Positions 1-4,181 of a DNA stretch of 21,723 nt are shown piece by piece. The position numbers and the translations under genes were made by a program. The stretch spans positions 1 through 21,723 of the forward strand of contig CAZOXG010000015.1 of NCBI GenBank assembly GCA_964583845.1, read 5' to 3'. Position 1 is the stretch's first letter. Each line of letters starts with the position of its first letter. The stretch comes from JBAWVR01 sp964583845. GTDB taxonomy: Bacteria; Patescibacteriota; Minisyncoccia; Phycocordibacterales; GWA1-40-21. The notes below the pieces were generated by a model. It saw only the letters and a program-made list of their open reading frames with translations, ran no database searches and was not told where the DNA came from.

Positions 1-53
1 AAGCTGCACGTATGTCTACAGGCGAGTGCTCTAACCAATTGAGCTACAACTGC
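1..53 (-). tRNA. Partial tRNA 5' half, probably tRNA-Asp(GUC) interrupted in the anticodon loop; cut by left edge
   Basis: On the minus strand from 53 the sequence reads as a clean tRNA 5' half: acceptor strand GCAGTTG (53-47), TA, D-stem GCTC, D-loop AATTGGTTA, D-stem GAGC, A26, anticodon 5' strand CTCGC (26-22), then C32 U33 G34 U35. The bases that follow (17-1) do not supply the GCGAG needed to close the anticodon stem. The best reading is a tRNA-Asp whose anticodon GUC is broken after U35. A CUGU/GCAG pairing (21-18 with 7-4) would put a G-U pair at the break, as in P1 of a group I intron. The 3' exon lies outside the window. A tRNA-Tyr(GUA) or a broken tRNA are alternatives. The tRNA-like 5' half is certain; identity and intron are inferred. 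Confidence 0.6.
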
Positions 54-721
54 ATTTCTATAAATTTCTCAAAGATCCGTTTCTTGCGTTCAAGATATAA
101 CCCATTAAAATCTTTGACTCTACTATTATACACAAAATCAAAGAAAGTCAAAGCACCTTTTGAACTATATGTTAACCTATAATATTCCCCGTTTCCTTTT
201 CTTAAAACTCCACCTAGCACTCCACTTTCCTCCATTCTTTGTTTGATTTTCATTAAAAACTCTTCTGAACAAGAAGTGAAAACGACTCTTAGTGTAAGGA
301 GTGGCTTTGGTCTTTCTTTATGAACAAGGCCAGACCAAACGTTGCCATCACCATCAAAATAACCTCTAATAAAGTGTTTAAAATATGTATTTGGAACATT
401 TGGGACGGAAAGGTTCTTGGTTTTATTCGAACCAAAACCAATCTGTCTTAAATCATCGCACATTTCCACACTCCCTATTTGTAACCGATACACCACACTT
501 TTATTAACTTTGTTATACCTTTCACTGATCTTGTGATTGGATTTAACAATTTCTCTAATTTTATATAAAAGTTCCTTATCTTTAATTTGTATACACCAAA
601 AGTTTGCACCTCTATTATTTAATGTAATATATCCATCGGCTGCAAAAAATCCAATAATGTAAGCCATTTCTGAAGACCATTTTTTAAAAAACTTTTTATT
701 GACTTCTTTGTATATCGGCAT
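44..721 (-). CDS. LAGLIDADG homing endonuclease
   Basis: This 225-residue protein carries two LAGLIDADG helices, AYIIGFFAADG (residues 20-30) and FIRGYFDGDG (117-126). Each ends in the acidic residue that binds the catalytic metal, so the enzyme should act as a monomer with pseudo-twofold symmetry, cutting a long asymmetric DNA site. The ATG at 721 leaves a short basic N-terminus before helix 1. A TATAAT at 728-733 lies so close that the transcript could be nearly leaderless. The stop codon (44-46) lies inside the tRNA that starts at 53, so gene and tRNA overlap by ten bases in the same direction. Homing enzymes of this family usually sit inside introns or inteins; this one is in front of the tRNA. 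A maturase role is possible but not visible in the sequence. Confidence 0.93.
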   Translation of the reverse strand: MPIYKEVNKKFFKKWSSEMAYIIGFFAADGYITLNNRGANFWCIQIKDKELLYKIREIVKSNHKISERYNKVNKSVVYRLQIGSVEMCDDLRQIGFGSNKTKNLSVPNVPNTYFKHFIRGYFDGDGNVWSGLVHKERPKPLLTLRVVFTSCSEEFLMKIKQRMEESGVLGGVLRKGNGEYYRLTYSSKGALTFFDFVYNSRVKDFNGLYLERKKRIFEKFIEMQL

Positions 722-727
722 AATGCT

Positions 728-733
728 ATTATA
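728..733 (-). promoter_or_regulatory. -10 box TATAAT for the homing endonuclease gene
   Basis: TATAAT on the minus strand ends seven bases before the ATG at 721, which implies a very short or absent 5' leader. No convincing -35 hexamer is found at 16-18 bases upstream. Confidence 0.45.
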
Positions 734-736
734 TCA

Positions 737-763
737 CGTGACAGGACATCACACTAACCAATT
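737..763 (-). pseudogene. tRNA-Asp relic (D-loop plus intact GUC anticodon loop)
   Basis: The minus strand reads AATTGGTTAG (763-754), eight unmatched bases, then CCTGTCACG (745-737). The first block and CCTGT occur with exactly the same spacing in the tRNA half at the left edge. Here the anticodon loop CTGTCAC is uninterrupted and spells the Asp anticodon GUC. The D- and anticodon stems no longer pair, so it is not a functional tRNA. It lies just upstream of the homing endonuclease, which is therefore flanked by two tRNA-Asp-like pieces. Confidence 0.5.
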
Positions 764-770
764 CGGGTGT

Positions 771-793
771 ATAAAAAACACCAATGGTGTTTA
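771..793. terminator. Hairpin downstream of the truncated tRNA-Met 3'-end copy
   Basis: AAACACCA and TGGTGTTT (776-792) form an inverted repeat in A/T-rich flanks. It lies after the direct copy of the tRNA-Met 3' end at 795-812, as the terminator at 961-984 lies after the real tRNA-Met. Confidence 0.45.
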
Positions 794-794
794 T

Positions 795-960
795 TTTGTG
801 TCGACGGGTGGACACGCTTTGCATTCTCCCTAAACTAAAACCTCGTCGTCACTCGGTTTTGTCTGGTCACGCCCTCGCATAATTTTCTACTGAAAATCAT
901 TGGCTCCGGGCTTCGATTCCACCCGCAAGCAATACCCATTGCTTGCTCCGTCGTCATAAA
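795..960. repeat. tRNA-Met-derived inverted-repeat element (copy M)
   Basis: One end (795-812) is an 18-base perfect direct copy of the real tRNA-Met 3' end at 985-1002. The other end is an inverted copy of the same tRNA end: TTCGATTCCACC (912-923), a break, then CCGTCG (948-953) with diverged trailer. The break holds a 9-bp perfect hairpin, GCAAGCAAT / ATTGCTTGC (925-946, loop ACCC). It falls between tRNA positions 65 and 66. The ends can pair (CGACGG with CCGTCG, GTGGA with TCCAC), so the unit folds as one closed structure on either strand. The interior (813-911) is non-coding and contains ACTCGGTTTTGT, which recurs in a second element at 1217-1352. I do not recognise the family. Confidence 0.6.
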
Positions 961-984
961 TTAAAATCATCCCAGTGATTTTAA
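961..984 (-). terminator. Terminator hairpin after tRNA-Met
   Basis: Nine-base arms TTAAAATCA (961-969) and TGATTTTAA (976-984) with a six-base loop begin five bases after the discriminator base of the minus-strand tRNA-Met. The stem is A/T-rich, so termination may be weak. It also forms the boundary of the inverted copy. Confidence 0.5.
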
Positions 985-988
985 TTTG

Positions 989-1062
989 TGTCGACGGGTG
1001 GAATCGAACCACCGACCTTGGGCTTATGAGTCCCACGCTCTAACCAGCTGAGCTACGTCGAC
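989..1062 (-). tRNA. tRNA-Met (CAU), elongator type
   Basis: A complete cloverleaf is read from 1062 to 989: acceptor GTCGACG / CGTCGAC, D-arm GCTC...GAGC, anticodon stem TGGGA / GCCCA around loop CTCATAA (anticodon CAU), T-arm GGTGG TTCGATT CCACC, discriminator A. The paired 1-72 end and the loop CTCATAA fit elongator Met; the same anticodon is used by tRNA-Ile2 after lysidine modification, so that alternative stays open. CCA is not encoded (the trailer reads CAA), so it must be added after transcription. A promoter (TTGTTT, 16 bases, TATATT) precedes it. Confidence 0.93.
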
Positions 1063-1077
1063 ATATTTGACCGATTT

Positions 1078-1105
1078 AATATAGCATAAAACTGGGGGAA
1101 AACAA
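1078..1105 (-). promoter_or_regulatory. Promoter of tRNA-Met
   Basis: Minus-strand -35 TTGTTT (1105-1100) and -10 TATATT (1083-1078) are separated by 16 bases. The -10 box ends 15 bases before the tRNA 5' end. Confidence 0.55.
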
Positions 1106-1216
1106 TACTGGGGAGGGGGTGAATTGATCACAAATCACTAAATATATTTAAATAATATTCCATATTATTTAAAAATATGTAAGTGTTTGCGATCCCACCA
1201 CTCCAGAGTACTTCCA

Positions 1217-1352
1217 TTTTCTAATCGTTGCACTCAAGAAAAATAGGTCGCTCGCGGTTTTGTTCGCCGAATCTCACAAAATATTGCTGCGGTTTGCAAT
1301 TCGAGCTATAAACATGTACCTATATGTTTATTCCCCCGCAACAATTAGAAAA
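1217..1352. repeat. tRNA-fMet-derived inverted-repeat element (copy F)
   Basis: The left end, TTTTCTAATCGTTGC (1217-1231), is a degenerate direct copy of the boundary between tRNA-fMet and its trailer (1375-1386). The right end is an inverted copy: TGCAATTCGAGC (1295-1306), a 26-base insert carrying the hairpin ATAAACAT / ATGTTTAT (308-315 and 324-331 past 1000), then CCCCCGCAACAATTAG onward from 1333. The insert again falls at the T-stem/acceptor boundary, tRNA position 65/66. The interior contains CTCGCGGTTTTGT, matching the interior of the element beside tRNA-Met. No coding potential is visible. Layout and orientation relative to the tRNA match copy M. Confidence 0.6.
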
Positions 1353-1391
1353 AAGCACCTTATAGGTGCTTTTTTCTAATTGTTGCGGGGG
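1333..1391 (-). terminator. 28-bp perfect palindrome overlapping the tRNA-fMet 3' end; terminator
   Basis: Arms 1333-1360 and 1364-1391 are perfectly complementary with loop TAT. The inner part, a GCACCT / AGGTGC stem flanked by runs of A and T, is a strong Rho-independent terminator for the minus-strand tRNA. The outer part includes eight bases of the tRNA acceptor strand and the discriminator, so the unprocessed transcript could pair the tRNA 3' end with its own antisense copy instead of the acceptor stem. Confidence 0.8.
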
Positions 1392-1453
1392 CTCGAATTG
1401 CACGAGCGTCCCGAGGTTATGAGCCTCGTGAGTTACTACTACTCTACCCCGCT
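1383..1453 (-). tRNA. Initiator tRNA-fMet (CAU)
   Basis: The cloverleaf is read from 1453 to 1383: acceptor AGCGGGG / CCCCGCA, leaving A1 opposite A72. That unpaired end is the initiator hallmark recognised by methionyl-tRNA formyltransferase. The D-arm is GAGT...ACTC with a short loop, the anticodon stem CGAGG / CCTCG encloses CTCATAA, and the T-arm is GCTCG TGCAATT CGAGC. Two features differ from the common initiator: 29-41 is A-U rather than G-C, leaving two of the three consecutive G-C pairs, and T-loop position 55 is G rather than U, so pseudouridine-55 cannot form. CCA is not encoded. The promoter lies at 1466-1494 and a terminator follows. Confidence 0.93.
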
Positions 1454-1465
1454 ATGTAGGCACAT

Positions 1466-1494
1466 ATAATATCGTATAAAACAAAAAAACACAA
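1466..1494 (-). promoter_or_regulatory. Promoter of tRNA-fMet
   Basis: Minus-strand -35 TTGTGT (1494-1489), a 17-base spacer and -10 TATTAT (1471-1466) end 12 bases before the tRNA 5' end, a good sigma-70-type arrangement. Confidence 0.65.
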
Positions 1495-1526
1495 GGGTAC
1501 CCGAAATGGGCTTTTCCAGTCTAGTT

Positions 1527-2144
1527 TTAAATCAAATAAAACTCCTCAAAAACTGAACGGAACAGGTCAACAATCCGCTTGGCTTCTCTTTGAGTAATGA
1601 CAAATTCAGAACCTTCGTGCGCTATTTGATTACGAATCTTATGAGCTTCCCAAGCATTCTCAATAGTATTGAAATCACTCTTTTCCACCTTCTTCATTTT
1701 ATCTCCAATACTATCGCCATGATAACCTTGTTTATCCAGCATTTCATCAAGGATAATATCGGCTTCTAAAATAGCCAATTTCCAGTCACCAGGATTCTCC
1801 GAATTAACATGAGCAATAACCTTGGCCCAGCGATCACGCGCATAGTCCGCTATCACAGTTTTGGTTTCCACTCGATCCTCTGCTGGTGGTTCAGCGTAAA
1901 GTAATCTATCATCTTCTTCGTGAAGGGCATAAATTTTTAATGCGTAATATATTACCCCAACCAGAAAAATACCAATCAAGAAAATGCACAACTGTAAAAT
2001 TACTACAGCTGTCATTGGAAAATTCAAACGTAACCAATCTATAAAACCCTGTACTCCAGTTGGGGAATTGAAAAAAGTCTTCAACCAAACTACGGCTGAT
2101 TGAATTATCTCCCACAAATCCACTGAATGAAATGCATCTATCAT
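1527..2144 (-). CDS. Membrane-anchored protein with HEPN-like motif
   Basis: This 205-residue protein has an N-terminal amphipathic stretch, one strong transmembrane helix (about residues 44-69), a charged linker and a soluble helical domain (about 92-205). The domain contains RNQIAH (171-176), which fits the R-polar-x3-H signature of HEPN domains (families such as DUF4145 and RNases of toxin and defence systems). In catalytic HEPN proteins the Arg and His are active-site residues; many others are non-catalytic, and this motif also occurs in uncharacterised bacterial proteins. There is no partner toxin or antitoxin gene next to it: neighbours are tRNA-fMet downstream and gatA upstream, each with its own terminator or promoter. 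Function is unknown; a membrane-tethered RNA-binding or RNase role is inference only. Confidence 0.8.
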   Translation of the reverse strand: MIDAFHSVDLWEIIQSAVVWLKTFFNSPTGVQGFIDWLRLNFPMTAVVILQLCIFLIGIFLVGVIYYALKIYALHEEDDRLLYAEPPAEDRVETKTVIADYARDRWAKVIAHVNSENPGDWKLAILEADIILDEMLDKQGYHGDSIGDKMKKVEKSDFNTIENAWEAHKIRNQIAHEGSEFVITQREAKRIVDLFRSVFEEFYLI

Positions 2145-2153
2145 ACTTCTGTT

Positions 2154-2183
2154 ATTTTAACATGTAATGCAATATGTAATCAA
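2154..2183 (-). promoter_or_regulatory. Promoter of the HEPN-like membrane protein gene
   Basis: -35 TTGATT (2183-2178), an 18-base spacer and -10 TAAAAT (2159-2154) predict a start about three to five bases before the ATG at 2144, so the mRNA would be close to leaderless. Confidence 0.5.
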
Positions 2184-2197
2184 GAAAAATAGTCGAT

Positions 2198-2230
2198 AAA
2201 AAAAACAAAGGGTATCCCCTCTGTTTTTTT
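2198..2230 (-). terminator. Terminator after gatA
   Basis: An AGGG / CCCT stem (2209-2212, 2217-2220), extended by ACA / TGT across one mismatch, is flanked by long A and T runs on both sides, so it can act in both directions. It starts 24 bases after the gatA stop. Confidence 0.75.
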
Positions 2231-2253
2231 ACTCACCATTATAATATCAAATT

Positions 2254-3678
2254 TTATTCTTCACCAAGAAAATCCTTACCTATTCTGAACAATATATCTT
2301 CACGTTTAGGAGACGACACAAACTGAATACCTAGAGGTAATTTCTTTCCATCAACTTCCTTAAATCCAGAAGGAATGGAAATGGCTGGTACGCCAGCAAT
2401 ATTAACTGGGACGGTAAAAATATCTTCTAAATACATCTCTAGCGGATTGGCAGTTTTGGACCCCAATTTAAAAGCCGGTGATGGAGCAGTTGGTGTAACA
2501 ATTGAATCAACGGATTCAAAAGCCTTCTTATAATCCTCAATAATTAAATCGCGAACAATTTCCGCTTTATTATAGTAAGAATCATAATACCCGGACGACA
2601 AAACATAGGTTCCAAGTAAAATACGACGGCGCACTTCCTTACCAAAACCTTCATGACGAGTTTTAAAATAATCATCAATAATATTTTTTCCTTCAACATG
2701 TAAGCCGTATTTAACACCATCAAAACGAGCGAGATTTGATGAAACTTCGGCTGGCATTAAAATATAGTAAACAGCCAAAGCATAACCAAGGTTTGGCATA
2801 CTAACATCTACTATTTCATGTCCAAGTGATTTTAATTTTTCTAATGAGTTCAGAAAATTCTTTCTAACTTCCTCATCAAGACCGTCAATCTTCATAAATT
2901 CTTGAGGAACGCCAATTTTTAATTTTTTACCTTTTGGTAAATCTGAAATTTCATATTCAATAGTTGTACTATCAAAACGATCCGCACCTTTCATTATTTT
3001 AAATAAAATTTCGTTGTCAGTAACGGTTTTAGATAGAGGACCTATTTGATCAAGTGATGAACCCATCGCCATAATGCCATAACGAGAAATTGCCCCATAG
3101 GTTGGTTTCAAACCGACAAGACCACAGAAACTAGCTGGCTGACGAACAGAACCACCAGTATCAGTACCTAAAGCCAACAAAGTCATATCTCCAGCCAAAG
3201 AGGCGGCTGCACCACCTGACGAACCACCTGGCACACGAGAGGTATCGTGAGGATTTTTTGATGGTCCATAAGCTGAGTTTTCGGTTGAACCGCCCATCGC
3301 GAATTCATCCATATTAGTGCGCCCAATAATTATCGCTCCGGCCTCTATAACCTTTTGCAAGCCGGTGGAAGTATAAGTCGCCGTGTAATTCTCCAGCATT
3401 TTTGAAGAAGCAGAAGCTTTGTGACCCAAATATAAAATATTATCTTTTATCGAAACCGGAATTCCCAAAAGTTCTCCTTTCTCACCTCGCGCGATTTTTT
3501 CATCCGCTTTTTTAGCTTGTTCCAGGACATCAGTAAAAATTTCCATGTAAGCATGAATTTCTGTGTCTTTGGCTTTGATATTATCTAAATAATATTGAGT
3601 AAGTTCAACGGAAGAAAATTCTTTTTTATCAAGACCTTCTCGTGCTGTATTGATTGTTAGATTAGCAAAATTTTTCAT
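2254..3678 (-). CDS. gatA: Asp/Glu-tRNA(Asn/Gln) amidotransferase subunit A
   Basis: GatA is the amidase subunit of GatCAB. It releases ammonia from glutamine and sends it to GatB, which amidates Glu-tRNA(Gln) or Asp-tRNA(Asn). The 474-residue length is normal. The amidase signature is complete: Lys78 in VSIKDN, cis-Ser153 in the GGSSGG stretch (151-156), and nucleophile Ser177 in TDTGGSVRQP, followed by FCGLVGLKPTYG. gatC lies 110 bases upstream on the same strand with a palindromic repeat between, and a terminator follows. GatB is not in the window. The gltX at the other end supplies Glu-tRNA, probably a non-discriminating enzyme. Confidence 0.97.
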   Translation of the reverse strand: MKNFANLTINTAREGLDKKEFSSVELTQYYLDNIKAKDTEIHAYMEIFTDVLEQAKKADEKIARGEKGELLGIPVSIKDNILYLGHKASASSKMLENYTATYTSTGLQKVIEAGAIIIGRTNMDEFAMGGSTENSAYGPSKNPHDTSRVPGGSSGGAAASLAGDMTLLALGTDTGGSVRQPASFCGLVGLKPTYGAISRYGIMAMGSSLDQIGPLSKTVTDNEILFKIMKGADRFDSTTIEYEISDLPKGKKLKIGVPQEFMKIDGLDEEVRKNFLNSLEKLKSLGHEIVDVSMPNLGYALAVYYILMPAEVSSNLARFDGVKYGLHVEGKNIIDDYFKTRHEGFGKEVRRRILLGTYVLSSGYYDSYYNKAEIVRDLIIEDYKKAFESVDSIVTPTAPSPAFKLGSKTANPLEMYLEDIFTVPVNIAGVPAISIPSGFKEVDGKKLPLGIQFVSSPKREDILFRIGKDFLGEE

Positions 3679-3690
3679 ATGTTTTTTTGT

Positions 3691-3776
3691 TTGTCATCCT
3701 CGCGAATGCGGGGATCCATCTTTTGTATTAAGAATAATTAAGATTCCTGGATTCCTGCCTACGCAGGAATGACAGA
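3691..3776. repeat. Composite palindromic repeat with GTCAT/ATGAC ends, between gatC and gatA
   Basis: The outer ends TTTGTCAT and ATGACAGAAA are mutually inverted. Inside are two hairpins: TCCTCGC / GCGGGGA on the left (one G-T pair) and ATTCCTGC / GCAGGAAT on the right (8 bp, loop CTAC), joined by an A/T-rich spacer bordered by ATCTT and AAGAT. It is non-coding. The layout matches the repeat at 19639-19742, so both probably belong to one dispersed family. In the transcript it would lie between two translated genes of one operon. Confidence 0.75.
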
Positions 3777-3788
3777 AAAGAATATTTA

Positions 3789-4070
3789 TTAAAGAATCTT
3801 TTTAACTTTTAACAAATTACCTTCTTTTCTAGGAAATTCAGCCACAATCTTTTCAGTGTTAGAAAAAGACTCATTTGGATTTTCATCAGGACGAGTAATA
3901 TTACGATGTTCGGGAATGGTTCGAGTAGCATTTGACCCAGTCACCTGCTGAATCTGCACCACGTAACCTAAAATAGGGTCGATTTCTTTGGTAAAATTAG
4001 CAATTTCCTCGTCAGTCATTTCAATACGAGCAAGCTCTGCCAACTTCTTTACTTCGTTTATATCTATCAT
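3789..4070 (-). CDS. gatC: Asp/Glu-tRNA amidotransferase subunit C
   Basis: GatC is a small protein that wraps around GatA and stabilises its contact with GatB. I start it at the ATG at 4070, giving 93 residues that begin MIDINEVKKLAELARIEM, the usual GatC opening; an in-frame ATG at 4163 would add 31 residues rich in aromatics that look like untranslated leader. The family pattern is present: helix KLAELARIEMTDEE, EIDPILGYVVQIQQV, and a C-terminal RPDE...FPRKEGNLLKVKKIL. No Shine-Dalgarno sequence precedes the start. It sits between ligA and gatA on the same strand. Confidence 0.93.
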   Translation of the reverse strand: MIDINEVKKLAELARIEMTDEEIANFTKEIDPILGYVVQIQQVTGSNATRTIPEHRNITRPDENPNESFSNTEKIVAEFPRKEGNLLKVKKIL

Positions 4071-4136
4071 AATATGTAGATAATAACATATAAATTGTAT
4101 AAGGGAATAGTATAAGTATGTGGAACAGAAGTATGG

Positions 4137-4174
4137 AAAAGCAGCAGTCTGCCCAGTGCACACTGTCCGCTTTT
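4137..4174 (-). terminator. Possible weak terminator after ligA
   Basis: AAAAGC (4137-4142) and GCTTTT (4169-4174) can pair around an inner CAGT / ACTG stem, starting eight bases after the ligA stop. The stem is interrupted and some read-through into gatC is likely. Confidence 0.35.
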
Positions 4175-4181
4175 TACAAAT

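Noticed and set aside
1..53. tRNA-Tyr(GUA) reading of the edge tRNA
   Set aside because: CTGTAGA gives GUA, but the anticodon stem would not pair and G37 is unusual; the Asp-with-intron reading explains the spacing match to CTGTCAC at 737-745.
799..956. The tRNA-like ends around a non-coding centre as a tmRNA or other small tRNA-like RNA gene
   Set aside because: Too short for tmRNA, no tag-peptide reading frame, no proper acceptor end with a CCA-like terminus; the ends match the adjacent tRNA-Met.
795..1391. Integron attC sites or a CRISPR array
   Set aside because: No R'/R'' core sites (GTTRRRY/RYYYAAC), no integrase, and the repeats are not regularly spaced.
3789..4163. Longer GatC start at 4163
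   Set aside because: The added 31 residues are not GatC-like and the usual start MIDINEVKKLAE occurs at 4070.
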